Made by a program: the position numbers and the translations under genes
Source: Hydrangea macrophylla
Lineage: Eukaryota > Streptophyta > Magnoliopsida > Cornales > Hydrangeaceae
Length of the DNA: 64,000 bases
Assembly (NCBI GenBank): GCA_033977485.1
Contig: CM066998.1
Span: forward strand, 56,014,274 to 56,078,273
Reading direction: 5' to 3'
Notes under the pieces: generated by a model
Seen by the model: only the letters and a program-made list of their open reading frames with translations
Databases searched by the model: none
What the model was told of the DNA's origin: nothing
Part shown: positions 44,106 to 55,135 of the stretch, in pieces
Position numbering within the stretch: position 1 is the stretch's first letter
Layout: every line of letters begins with the position of its first letter

Positions 44106-44900
44106 ATAATCAACCACTTTGATATGCTTGTCCCTTTTGTGATTAGCAGAGTCGACCCACTACAGTCAATGGAGCTGCAATTCTTGGAATTGCACTTCAA
44201 TGTGTTTTTTTTTTGTTACGGTTTTGTTATTTTTTTTTTTGCTTATTTTAGATTTTTAGTTGTTGGGTGCGGCTCATATTATAATGGGTCTGTTACACTA
44301 GGCATAGGAGTTTTGCTCGGTATGGACTAGTCGGGCACGGTATGGGTAACTTTGGATGACCATGTACCAGGGTAGGAGATAAATAACATGTAACCCAAAT
44401 TCGTTTATGAGATAGTGGAAACTTCTTGCTCTTTAGAGTGGACGTAGGCACAATGACGAACCACATGAAATCTCTATGTCTTTATCTTTTTGTTATTCTT
44501 TGATTATTGTTTGCTTGTGTTTTTCGATCCAACATCAGTTAAGCTTTAAGAACTGCAGTTTCTTTCTATTCTTACTTCCAGTAGTACACGCTTTCATTTA
44601 TAATGTAATCGGCTTGCACTATTTGAGTTTTCTATTAACAGTTAGTTATTTACTTTTTACAATATAAATAATTAGTCAACCAACAAGAGTAGAAAAAGAT
44701 CGGTCTAAGTACAAGTTTTAACGTTCATATAAGCACCATCTGTCATCTCTATGACAACTTAACCATCTTAATTCCAGACCACAAGGCAATCTCCAATTGA
44801 GTCATGTTACAAATTGTAGTCAACAATGTTCATTGTAGAATATGGACTTGGAACTAGAAGGGATTAGCATGCTCAATTGCAATTGATCTTAAAGCACAAA
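44106..44900 (+). repeat. Upstream region of kinase copy 2
   Basis: Matches 14817-15686 with indels. The T-runs near 44207 and 44230 differ in length, and a ~60-bp segment present near 15520-15600 in copy 1 is absent here. The start codon context is kept. Confidence 0.7.
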
Positions 44901-45257
44901 ATGAGGCAAGTAGGTATTCAAAATAGAAGTTATACCACTTGTGATTTTCTGCTGATGTTGTCCTTGTTGGTTTTGATCTTTCCACTTCAATATTGCTCTG
45001 CCGCTGATATCGTAACTCAATCCTAACAACTCTCAGTTGGACAAACTCTCATCTCTGCTAACCAAAATTTTGAGTTAGGCTTCTTCAGTCCCGGTAATTC
45101 TAGTAACCGATATGTTGGGATATGGTACAAAAATAAATCTGAAGGTAGAGATGTATGGGTGTTGAACCGAGAGGAACAACTTGATGTTAGGTAGTGACAA
45201 GAATCTAAGACTCGTGGATGGCAAGCAAAACACAGTCTGGTTGACGAATGTTTCTGT

Positions 45258-46202
45258 TAGGGGTGGGTAAACGGTCGGTCGGCTCAGTTCTTACGACAAC
45301 CGGCGACCGAACCGACATAGTCGATTTTTCAGTGTGTTAAACCGCCAGCCTACCGATTTGTCTCGGTTTTGATCGGTTTCGGTTTTCGTCGGTTTACAGT
45401 CGGGTTGGTCGGTTTACGGTCGGTTGAGCAGTGAGTAGGGTGAAGTTTATTTTCGTTTGTAATCATTTCATTTACTGTAGAGACAGAGAGTTTTCCGAGA
45501 AAAAAAAGTTGAGAGAGGGGGTGTCAAGAATCTAGAAGGAGTGGGTCTAATGAAAGGGTACCTTTGGCCATCAGTGTTAGTGTGTCGGCGACTGGACGGT
45601 GGCCTGTGACATCGTCGGCGATTGGACGATGGCCTGTGACATCGTTGCCCAACGATTGGAGGACTGGACGGTGGGGACGATGTTTACAAACCTCGTATGG
45701 GCCTCACTTTCAGTCTTGAGAGAGAATGAGTTTTGTTTTGCAAACTAGCAGTATTAACTTTTTGCTCTTGACTTTTTGAATTATTGAGCCATCCCTTCAT
45801 CTTGTCAGTCAGTACTACTTTATACATATAACTATTATAAGTATTAGTCCTTGGGACTTACACAAGTTCCAGCTCATGTACTAATACTCTCAGTCCAATC
45901 TATTATTTTGAGACTTGAGCCATACAGTCTTGGGACTTACACAAATTTTAGCTCAACTATAAGCTTTTAACTTGACACACAGATCAATAAATATAGAAAT
46001 GTTACTAAACTAAAGTTAGCTTTGGTCGGTTCGGTTTTTAACGGTTTTTCTACTGTGCAACCGATAGCCAACCGAAGAACCGCAGTTTAGTAGTAGTTAC
46101 AAACGCCACCGACTGCAAACCGCTCTAAAATCGACCATTATGTCTTGGTTCGGTCAATTTCGGTTCGGTTTGGCGGTTTCGTTCGGTTTTTGCCCAGCCC
46201 TA
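45258..46202. mobile_element. Non-autonomous hAT with 8-bp TSD in kinase copy 2
   Basis: Ends are TAGGGGTGGGTAAACGG and inverted TAGGGCTGGGCAAAAACCG. The flanks GTTTCTGT (45250-45257) and GTTTCTGC (46203-46210) form an 8-bp TSD with one mismatch, and copy 1 shows the unoccupied site. Subterminal CGGT/ACCG motifs are dense on both sides. No transposase. It shares the terminal and subterminal style of the 34444-41372 hAT, so that family could have mobilised it. Confidence 0.9.
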
Positions 46203-46814
46203 GTTTCTGCGCAGTCAAATAACTCGACTGCAGTTCTTTCAGACAATGGAGACTTCATTCTCAAAGTGAGTGTATCGGGATCGATTCTATGGGAGAGCTT
46301 TGATTATCCTTGTGATACTTTTCTACCGGGCATGAAGTTGGGAATGAACACCAAATCATGAGAGAAACATTTTCTGTCATCCTGGAAAACGAGAGAAAAT
46401 TCGTCGCTTGGAAAATTTATTGATGGACTTGAACCACAAATGCCACCTCAAGCGTTCAATTGGAACAGTTCGAACCCACACTGCACAGGTGGGCCATGGG
46501 GTGCGGGAAAATTCATAGGAGTTGATGGTTAGGATGGAGGTTATTCGGAAGGGTTGACCCTTATATCAGATAATAACTAGGGCACTGTATATCCAACTCT
46601 CAATACATTCAACATCTCTACCAGAAGGATCATTGCAGATAATTAGTTAGAATGAAGACATAAGGGAATGGAATGCTATTTGGGAGGCTCTGAAGAATCT
46701 GTGTGATATTTACGGAACTTGTGGACCTTTTGGGGTTTGCAATAAGAATCACTCTCCAATTTGTGAGTGCTTTAAAGGGTTTATTCCAATGTCAAAGGAG
46801 GAATGGAGTAAAGG

Positions 46815-47272
46815 TGTAATGACCATGTGCTGAGTGCTGTAGGGGGAGTTCGTCCTACATCGGGGAAAGGAAGGGTAATGTGCTATATATATGTGGTTTC
46901 AAGTCTCCCTAGTAAGAGGCCTTTTGGGTAGTGGCCCAAAAACAAATCTGTGCGGGTTTGGGTCCAAAGCGGACAATATCTTACTGAGCGAGACTTGGGT
47001 TGTGACAGAATGGTATCAGAGCCTGACCCAGCCGGAAGTGTGCCAACAGGGATGTTGGGCCCTAAGGAGGGTGGAATGTAACGACCCTATGCTGAGTGCT
47101 GTAGGGGGAGTTCATCCCACATCGCCTGGGGAAGGAAGGGTAATGTGCTATATATGTGTGGTTTCAATTCTCCCTAGTAAGAGGCCTTTTGGGTAGTGAC
47201 CCAAGAACAAAACCATGCGGGTTTGGGCCCAATGCGGACAATATCTTACTGAGTGAGACTTGGGTTGTGACA
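46815..47272 (+). mobile_element. TRIM element (458 bp) with 5-bp TSD
   Basis: Two LTRs of about 192-196 bp (46815-47006 and 47077-47272) start TGTAA and end GTTGTGACA. Between them are only a PBS TGGTATCAGAGC (47011-47022) and a PPT AGGAGGGTGGAA (47065-47076). The 5-bp TSD AAAGG is exact (46810-46814 and 47273-47277). The LTRs contain a CCCACATCG motif and TATATA, as in many plant TRIMs. It is a non-coding miniature that depends on enzymes of a full-length element. Confidence 0.93.
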
Positions 47273-47584
47273 AAAGGAAATTGAACAAGTGGGTGTGTAA
47301 GGAAAACCAAAATTCTGTGCACAAAGAACATCAGTTCCTTAGCCTCAAAGAGAAATAAAAATGATGGGATTTGGAAGCCGAATAAGATGAATCTACCCGA
47401 TGTTTTTTATTCTAATTTCAATATTGGGGATCCCATTGGTAGTGAACACTTGTGCTTGGAAACTGTTCTTGCGCTGCATATGTGTTTGTGGCTGGGAGCC
47501 TGGGATTGGTTGTATGACTTGGGCTGTAGACCTTCTGGATATTCAACATAGTTGTTTTCGCTCGGCGGGTATTTGTGATAAAAA

Positions 47585-48241
47585 TATCCAACCAATGTGG
47601 AAGTGACACGTGAGATTCGATGTGGCAGGGCATTTGGTTGAAATGGATATAGCGCAGGTACAGTTATGAACAGTTTTGCTGACTCATTCTGTTCAAAATA
47701 TTTAACTGCCAAGGGTCACATGTTGATCATGGTGGAACAACTGAAAAAGCAGGTGTCACTTCAAGGAAATGCCACGTGTAGGAGCAGTTACCAGTTTGAA
47801 AAGAATAGGGAACATTCAAATAACACTACTGGGAGGCCTCGACGTTTATAAATAGAAGTATTTTGTGTTCGAGAAGGGATCCTTCGATCAACATCAACAT
47901 ATAAATCTTTTAATACATTTACTGTATTTTTATCTAGGCACTTAGATTTAGAAATAGAATACCTTCGAAGTCATCTTCAAGGTTAGTTTGTAGTTTTGTT
48001 TTTAACTTAATAAAGTAGTTTGTTACTTTATTGTTCTTATTTGATGTTCTTATTTAGGAGTAGTTATCAATTAGTTAGTTCGAAGTGCTCCAATTAATTA
48101 CATCTTTACACGTTTGAAGTCCTTGTTAAGGCATCGAACGTCACCACAATTTGTCTGGTGAGGCGCAGTTTGGATACTTATCAAATCACACACATTGGCA
48201 ACTTGCTTGCCTGGCACACTTATAAATTTTCCGACTAAACA
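47585..48241 (+). repeat. A-type 5' LTR
   Basis: Starts TATCCAACCAATG, the point where the match with 63676 begins, and ends at AAACA before the PBS-like leader. About 657 bp. TATAAATAGAAG at about 47848-47860 is a good TATA-box candidate at the U3/R transition. The first 325 bp differ from the 3' copy at roughly one base in twenty. Confidence 0.8.
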
Positions 48242-48245
48242 TTTT

Positions 48246-48275
48246 TGGCACGCCCAGTGTGACACAAGTGTCAAG
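48246..48275 (+). other. PBS-type leader, copy 1
   Basis: TGGCACGCCCAGTGTGAC follows the LTR end by four bases and is repeated with one change at 51451. I cannot name the primer tRNA by eye. Confidence 0.6.
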
Positions 48276-48599
48276 ATGAATTTTGAAGAGTTGAATGTTT
48301 TACCCTCTTCAACACCATATTTTGGTGATAACAATTTTAAATGGTTGTATGTTTTACCACCAACACCATATTATGGTGATAAAAAATGGTTCACTGATTT
48401 TATTCCATTATTGGAACAAGTAAATGACCAATTGTTTATTTTAGAAAATGAATTTCACAAAATGGCTCGGGGGGTGTCAACTCTTCTTCAAAATTATGAG
48501 CCAATTAATGAAAACAAATTGATTGTGAAGAAATTTCAAAGTCCTTTAATGGAGGAAATAAAAAAATTCACAATCACCCTCATCGCGCATGTTGGTTAA
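48276..48599 (+). CDS. Small ORF at the gag-start position of the extra interior, unknown
   Basis: The ATG lies directly after the leader GACACAAGTGTCAAG, where gag starts in the second unit (51483). It encodes 107 residues with repeated WLYVLPP / PYFGD / PYYGD-like segments and a charged end, and no family I recognise. It could be a remnant of a gag leader or chance. Frames after it are broken. Confidence 0.3.
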   Translation: MNFEELNVLPSSTPYFGDNNFKWLYVLPPTPYYGDKKWFTDFIPLLEQVNDQLFILENEFHKMARGVSTLLQNYEPINENKLIVKKFQSPLMEEIKKFTITLIAHVG

Positions 48600-49552
48600 T
48601 CAACTAAGTAATTATGGTGAAAATACGCTCGGGGGGTCCATTTTACAACCAAGTAAGGTTGAGACTCATGAACCAACTTTTGTTTGTGTATTCGAGTTTT
48701 TCAACATTACCATACAAAGTGTTGACATCTATGAATTATTTAAGCTATTTATGGCTTTAGTTGGTCAATACCCACTTTGGCTTTGTGGTGCTCATCAAAA
48801 TTGGATTATGACCATGTGGCTTTTCATGTGGCCCCGCACTAGCAATTACTACAGTTACTAACTTACTGTTGAAGGTATTGCATCGGTTAAGTATGAGGTT
48901 GCATGGTTGGACAAAGCTTCATGCTTCATCAATTGTGGCACGTGTTGATCAGATGGCTTGACACATTTTAAAAGTAACCATTGTTAGACAGCAAGTTCCA
49001 ATTCATGCAACTAGATATGAAAGAAATGATTGGGTTCGAGGCATGTGTGCATGGTTCGAAGCATGTTGGTCCGAAGTATATTCATACTTAACCATCAACA
49101 TCATTTTGATGATGATCGACGATCTTGTTCCATTCTTGGAACAATAAAAAAAAGGGGCAATTATTTAATTTAGAAAATGAATTTTGTAAAGTGGCTCGGG
49201 GGGATGTCGAATCTTATTCAAAGTTATGAGTCAATGGATGAAAATAAGTTAATTGTAAAAAAAAAATATTCATGATCCTTTAATGGTGGAAATAAAAAAA
49301 AAATCACCAACATTCTCATCACCCATATTGGTTAATCAACCAAATAATAGTGATGAAAATATACTCGGGGGGTGTATTTTTCAGCCAAATATAGTTGAGA
49401 ATCATGAACAAAATTTGGTTCATGAATTCAAACTTTTCTACATCATACAAAGTGTTTATGAATTTTTTAAGCCACTTTATACTTTGGCTTTCATTGGTCA
49501 ATATCCACTTTAGCTTTGTGGTGCTCATCAAGATTTGGTCATGACCATGTGG
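48402..49552 (+). repeat. Direct duplication of ~420 bp, 726 bp apart
   Basis: 48402-48820 and 49128-49552 share the same succession of blocks: TTAGAAAATGAATTT, GTGGCTCGGGGGG-like, TTTAATGG-GGAAATAAAA, GGTTAATCAAC, CTCGGGGGGT, CATACAAAGTGTT, CTTTGTGGTGCTCATCAA. Divergence is considerable, so the duplication is old. It is the main content of the extra interior. Confidence 0.75.
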
Positions 49553-49922
49553 ATTATTCTAAGGTGGTACTTTACGAAGAAAGAAATTGTATTAAATTCA
49601 GTCACTGTACAAAAACGGTTTGCATTAAGAAACCGTTGATGCATACATGAGGATCGCAATACTTGATGCAGAAGAGATTTGTTTCATTGACTGAAAATGT
49701 GGTGAAAGGAAGTGGGCCACTTGTGGGGCCAAAGTTCTCCTAAAATTTGTTTTAATTGGCTTGCGAAAGATATAGAGCCAGACTTCTCTCTTGAGTCCAT
49801 TCAAGTATAGAATTGTATGGCATTACTTGTATATCAATGATGGAGTCGATGGTGGATCCTGAAAATCAAGATGATGAAGATTGGAGGCACTGTATGGCAT
49901 CTAGCCATTTACCAGACACAAC

Positions 49923-50640
49923 CTCGAAGCTATTGTTTTGGCTTCGAAAGGAGTTTAAAGCCATCCATTTTTGTGTTCGAAGCAAATATGTAGCCTTTGA
50001 TGGCCATTATCTGGTGTTCGAAGCAATTATATTGGCTTCGAATTAAGTTTAAAGCCATTTTTTTATGTGGAGTTTAAAGTTAATCTATTGGTTTTGAACC
50101 AATTTAAAAACAGTTTATATTGTGTTTAAGGCTTTTATTTTGGTTTCGAAGCAAAATTAAAGTCCTTTATTTGTGTTCGAACCCCCTATATTGACTTCGA
50201 ATACAATCTTAAGCCATTTATTTTGTGTTCAAAGTTCCATATTTGCTCGAATCTAGTTTTAAGCCATATATTTTATGTTCAAATCTCTTCCAATATTGGC
50301 TTCGAAGCAAGTTTAAAGCCATTCATTTTTTGTTTGAAATAATTATTAGATTGGTCGAGGCAAGTTTTAAGCCGTAATTTGATGTTCGAAGCTATTACTT
50401 TGGCTTCGAAGCAAATTTACAAGGATTCATTTTGTGTTTGAAGCTATTACATTGGCTTCGATGCAAGTTCAAGGCTATTTTTATTTTCGTATTCGATATT
50501 GTTTTATTGACTTCAACATCAATTTAAAGCCATTTTTCGTGTTCGAAGTTGTTATACTGGCTTCGAAGCAAGTTATGTTATTTTATGAAAATCAAGAAAT
50601 TGGTTCTTCAAAAATTACGTATGCTTCGTTTTCAAAGAAC
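49923..50640 (+). repeat. ~60-bp minisatellite (TTCGAAGC / TTTAAAGCC)
   Basis: About a dozen degenerate units, each with TGTTCGAAGC, a TATTATATTGGCTTCGAAG-like middle and CAAGTTTAAAGCCATT. TTCGAA is palindromic and occurs twice per unit. It lies just before a polypurine tract, the usual place for minisatellites in Tat-type elements. Confidence 0.8.
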
Positions 50641-50649
50641 TAGGGGGGC
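50640..50649 (+). other. Polypurine tract before the B-type LTR
   Basis: AACTAGGGGGGC immediately precedes TATGTTTGTACC. This makes 50650 the start of a genuine LTR and the minisatellite region the 3' end of an element interior. Confidence 0.65.
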
Positions 50650-50697
50650 TATGTTTGTACCATAAAATATAATTTTAATGTGTTACTTTACTACTAT

Positions 50698-50728
<31 letters not shown>

Positions 50729-51446
50729 GAGCTCTTTTGGCTTGCCATGGAAGCCATTTGGAAGCCATTTGGAAGCTTTCTTGCAGGACACTTGTCATCG
50801 TAGGAGGACATCAAATATGGTTACTTGAAGATCAATGGTGGCCAGAGGAAGTTAATTTAGAGGGACTTCTCTTGAAAGAAACACATGTGTAATGAATTTG
50901 ATTTGGTAGTTAAATGTAATAGGGGGAAATGTTCAAATTCAAATGGGTAATTATAGGTTTCTTCTCTAAATAGATGTAACATACTCCTTTGTAATGGTCC
51001 TTGACCACAACAAATACATCAATGTAATATTATATCTTTTCCTTTCGGTCATCATGGCCTCTTAGTTTAATTAGATTGGTTAGTTGTAGTCTTTACTTTA
51101 ATGCAGTAATTTCATTTAGTTTAGATTTATTCACTTTATCTTCATGTAGTGTTAGTATTTTACACTTTCACAGTTTCACTTTTTATGCATTTCCTTTGGT
51201 TCGAATTAGGAATTGTTAGAATTTGTTCCATTAACTTTTGGACTTCGAGCATTTTTAGTTTTGGTTCGAAGTGGGTCATTGTGTCTTGAAGGTATTTCAT
51301 TTGGTATTCATCTCACACGATAAAAGTCCTTGTTAAGGCATCGAACGTCACCACAATCTCCCTGGTGAGGCGCAATTTGGATCACACACATTGGCAATTT
51401 GCTTGCCTGGCACGCTCGCACACTTATATAATTTTCCAACCAAACA
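50650..51446 (+). repeat. B-type LTR
   Basis: Starts TATGTTTGTACC and ends CAAACA; about 797 bp. It carries a TAA/ATT microsatellite (50697-50727). Only the last ~125 bp (from AAGTCCTTGTTAAGGC at 51322) match the A-type LTR (from 48117); the U3 parts are unrelated by eye. It serves as 3' LTR of the upstream interior and 5' LTR of the coding unit. Confidence 0.75.
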
Positions 51447-51450
51447 TTTT

Positions 51451-51480
51451 TGGCACGCCCAGTGGGACACAAGTGTCAAG
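51451..51480 (+). other. PBS-type leader, copy 2
   Basis: TGGCACGCCCAGTGGGAC, four bases after the B-type LTR end, followed by ACACAAGTGTCAAG, then the gag start. Equivalent of 48246-48275. Confidence 0.65.
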
Positions 51481-51482
51481 AG

Positions 51483-54391
51483 ATGGCAAATAGGAACCTT
51501 GGAAGCAATAGGTCTGTCGATAACGCCAATTTTGGTATCAATATGGTTGAAACTGGTTGTTCTCCACACCAAGATCCTCAAAGTAGTAATACTGGGAATC
51601 AGGTGAACAATGAGAACCCAGAAGTAGGAGTTGAGAACTTGAATCCAATTCCAAATAATGGGAACATTGGTTCAGAAAATCAACATGATTTGGTGAATCA
51701 ATTGACACTAATATTTGACCATTTGGGAAACATGATCCAGAGTGTTAATGTTCTGATCACTTCCCTTAACAACAACATACCACAGTTTGCACCAGCAATG
51801 GTGCCAAGTGGAAATTCTTCTATGATTCGATAGAATGAAAGGGGTTACACCCAAGGCTTATTTTAGCCAAATCCTATGATTCATGCAAATGGGCCTCCTT
51901 TTAGGCCTAATTCACAAGAAAGTTTCTATATGTCTATCCCTAATAATACTCCTCTAATATTCAAAGGGATGCAAGGGAATTCTGTATGACATGGTCAAGA
52001 TCATGTCTATAGACCAGTGAATATTGAAGAACCTAGTCCTAGAGAAAACATAACAGGCCAAAATAGGAGAGTAAATAATAATCCTATATTCGAACCAGAC
52101 CCTACTGGAATAGGAGTGGGTCAAAAGAATGAAAATCCCAGAAGGGTGGATAATATTCCCCAACCACCTCCAATACCACCAATGTACCCTCTTTTGGGTC
52201 AACCAGGTCATCAACAACCACTTAATGTGGTTGATAGAAATGACATGATTAATTTAATCCATGAGGTTTGTGGACCCATGGCTCGAGGGGTACAAACTCC
52301 AGTATACAGGAAACCTTATCCTGATTGGATAGATAGGATTGAATTCCCTAGGGGATTTAAATTTCCCACCTTTGCTATGTTTGCTGGAGATGGGAGTCAA
52401 TCCACAGTTGAACATGTAGCAAAATTCATCAGTCAGTGTGCTGATGCAGGAAATAATGAATACCTTAGGCTTCGTTTATTTCCTAGTTCATTAACAGATA
52501 TTGTATTCACTTGGTTTATTAATTTGACCCCTAATTCGATCCATAGTTGGACACAAATGGAAGAATCCTTCCATACTCAGTTTTTTCAGACAGAACTAGA
52601 GGTGTCTATGACTGATTTGGTTAGAATATGTCAAAACCTGATGAAAAGGCTACCCAATTCATTAATAGGTTTAAGAGGGTTAGAACAAAATGTAAAATCA
52701 TTTTACCGGAGCCTAAATTTGTCAAACTGGCTCAGAATGGTCTTGAATTTAGACTTCGAAAGAAGTTTGATGCGCTAGAATTCAGAGATCTTGTTGAATT
52801 GACTGCTCGAGTCTCTAGATATGAGGCCTTGTTAGAAGAAGAAAATGAAAGGAATGCTTCTTCATTGAAAACATATTACAAAGATCCTAATTATGAGATA
52901 GATACTGCAGAAATAATAGGAAAGGAACCTTTCACATGTAAAAGTCTTGTGAAGAAAAATGTTTTTGCTGAAGTATATAAATCTAAAGGATCATTCAAAA
53001 AATATTCATTCGATGTCTATAAATTGGATGAAATATTTGATCATCTGTTAGAATGAAAAATCATCAAGTTGTCTGATGGGACAAAATTACTTTCTAATGA
53101 TGATTTAAAAGGTAAAAAATACTGCAAATGGCATAATTTTTGGACTCATTCAACTAATAACTGTATTGTTTTTCGAGACAGGATTCAAGATCTGATCAAA
53201 AAAGAGAAATTGAAATTCCCTGAAAAATTGATGGGGGTTGATGAAGATCCATTCACAACAGTGCAAGAGGTGTCCATCAATGTCCATGACATTTCCCTCG
53301 AAGCTCTAGTTAAGGAAAGGGAAAATGCAAAGTCAGAGGACTAGATGAAAAGGTTTGAAGAAATGACAAAGAAAAATCCTGAATCATCAGTTTTCAACCA
53401 GGAATATGCAAAGAATTTATGCATTGGTTATGGGAAAAGATATGCTAAAATCTATGATGAAAGGGTTGGGGCCAAAACAGATAGAAAAAACAAACAACTT
53501 TTGTTCGAACATAAAAGGGCGAGTCCTTCATATGAACCTCCATTTCAGCCAATCATGAATGTTGGAAGATGGCAATTTAGAGGACCAATTTATCAAGCTT
53601 CAACATACACTGGACCAACTACAGCAAAGTATGCTCCAAGACCAATGGCTCCTTTTAAAGCTAATTTTTCAAGGAACTTTCATACTAGTAACTATGTTCG
53701 ACCACCAAGGAACATGCAGTATATAAGGCCAGGTTTTTCTCGTGCACCAAAGAAACATTGTATGGTGCAAAAAGAAAGACAAACTCAATTTATGCCATCA
53801 AAATTGGTACCAGCACATGTGGTACAACCCGAGATGGACATGGGAACACTAAATAAATCACCAAAAGTTGGTGAGACATCGCAATTAAGTGAACCTGCAT
53901 TGGTGCCAGGGGTGCCAAATTGGTTTGTCTTGCAAGATGATAGAGTCAAAAATATGATGGAATAACAAGGTTCTCAAAACAAGAATAGGATGATCAAACC
54001 TCCTCATGTTGAAAAAAATACATGGTATGTGCTTCAACATCCTAAGGGAAAAAACCAAAAGATGGTTCCTGTGATAAATAGGACTCAGCAAAAGAGACTT
54101 CAGAGAAAGTTTACTATGTGGAAGGAATTTTCCAACATGAAGACTCGAAGTCAAGAATTAGAAAATGAGATCGAGAGGGACTCCAGTGATGTTTCGAGGC
54201 CTAATCCTAGGTTCGATCGAAATATGAAAATTGATAATGATACTATGTCTGAGGAAAGTATCATTAAAGCCAAAGTTTTTAAATTGGAGAAGGCTATAAG
54301 CATTGATGATGGGGATGAAGCAATGACAGTGGTAGAATCTCAAGTTTTGGGAAACACTGAGATGAAATTTAATGATGAGATTGTCAAATAA
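51483..54391 (+). pseudogene. Tat-type gag
   Basis: ATG 51483 (MANRNLG) begins an Asn/Gln-rich N-terminus. After stops at 51831 and 51987 the conserved gag core follows at about 52270-52800 (PDWIDRIEFPRGFKFPTF, YLRLRLFPSSLTDIVFTWF, WTQMEESFHTQFF), frameshifted near 52630 into ATQFINRFKRVRTKC. A CHxxxC-like segment KYCKWHNFWTHSTNNC at 53118-53165 is the Tat-type counterpart of a zinc knuckle. The rest to 54391 is the low-complexity gag-protease spacer. Gag forms the virus-like particle. Confidence 0.75.
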
Positions 54392-54559
54392 TGAGAGTAT
54401 ACACATTCAGTTTGGCACATTTCCAGAGTAAATAGAAGTTAATACTGCCACATTCACACTGCCAAAGATCTTCGAAGCAGCAGAAGATCAACAAATAGAT
54501 GAAGAAATGGAAATAGAAGTATCTACTAAAGATGTCTCTGAGGTAAATCTTCCTTAGTT

Positions 54560-55134
54560 CATTTTTAGTGATTGTAATTTTGTTTATTCATTCAAAGAAG
54601 CATCAACAGAAATGACTAAGCACCTTAAACCATTATATATAAAGGCTTGTTTAAATGGGGTTCTTTTAAACAAAGTATTGGTTGATAATGGTACTGCTGT
54701 TAACATTATTCCTCAGAATACTTTGAAAATGATTGATAAACAAAATTCAAAGTTGATATAAAACACCAAAGGAGTAATACCTATTGAAATCATAGTAGGT
54801 TCGAACAAATCCAAAACTGCTTTCTTTGTGGTAGATGTTAGTCTTAGTTATCATGCCTTATTAGGAAGAGATTGGATTCATGATAACCTATGTATTCCTT
54901 CTTTAATGCATCAGAAATTGTTGCTTGTGAAACTGTGAGATTAAAACAGTGAAGGCTGATACTCAGCCTTTTCATTCAAATTCTAACTGTGTCAAAGCTC
55001 AGTTATATCAGGAGAATGTTAAACGAATTGACCTTAAAGAATCAGAAGATCAATCCCCAGAAGAAAATTGGGACATTTTGGCTGATATGCCATTTGGTTC
55101 TTTGAAACCATTAGATGATAACAAGGTGGTTTAA
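54560..55134 (+). pseudogene. Aspartic protease
   Basis: VLVDNGTAVNIIPQ at about 54680 is the active-site region, with D-N-G in place of D-T/S-G, a form common in the Tat lineage. YHALLGRDWIH at about 54850 is the second conserved motif. A TAA at about 54760 and a frame break near 54930 interrupt it. Confidence 0.7.
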
Positions 55135-55135
55135 T

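Larger units (their letters stand above)
44901..47572 (+). pseudogene. S-receptor-like kinase, truncated copy 2
   Basis: ATG 44901 opens a frame parallel to copy 1 (signal peptide DFLLMLSLLVLIFPLQYCSA), but a TAA replaces a glutamine codon within 50 codons. A ~30-bp deletion removes part of the lectin domain, and more stops follow. Ectodomain segments continue after a hAT insertion (45258-46202) and a TRIM (46815-47272) up to the PAN domain near 47550. There the homology stops 12 bp before the Tat element, so the membrane and kinase exons are missing or lie beyond the window. Confidence 0.85.
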
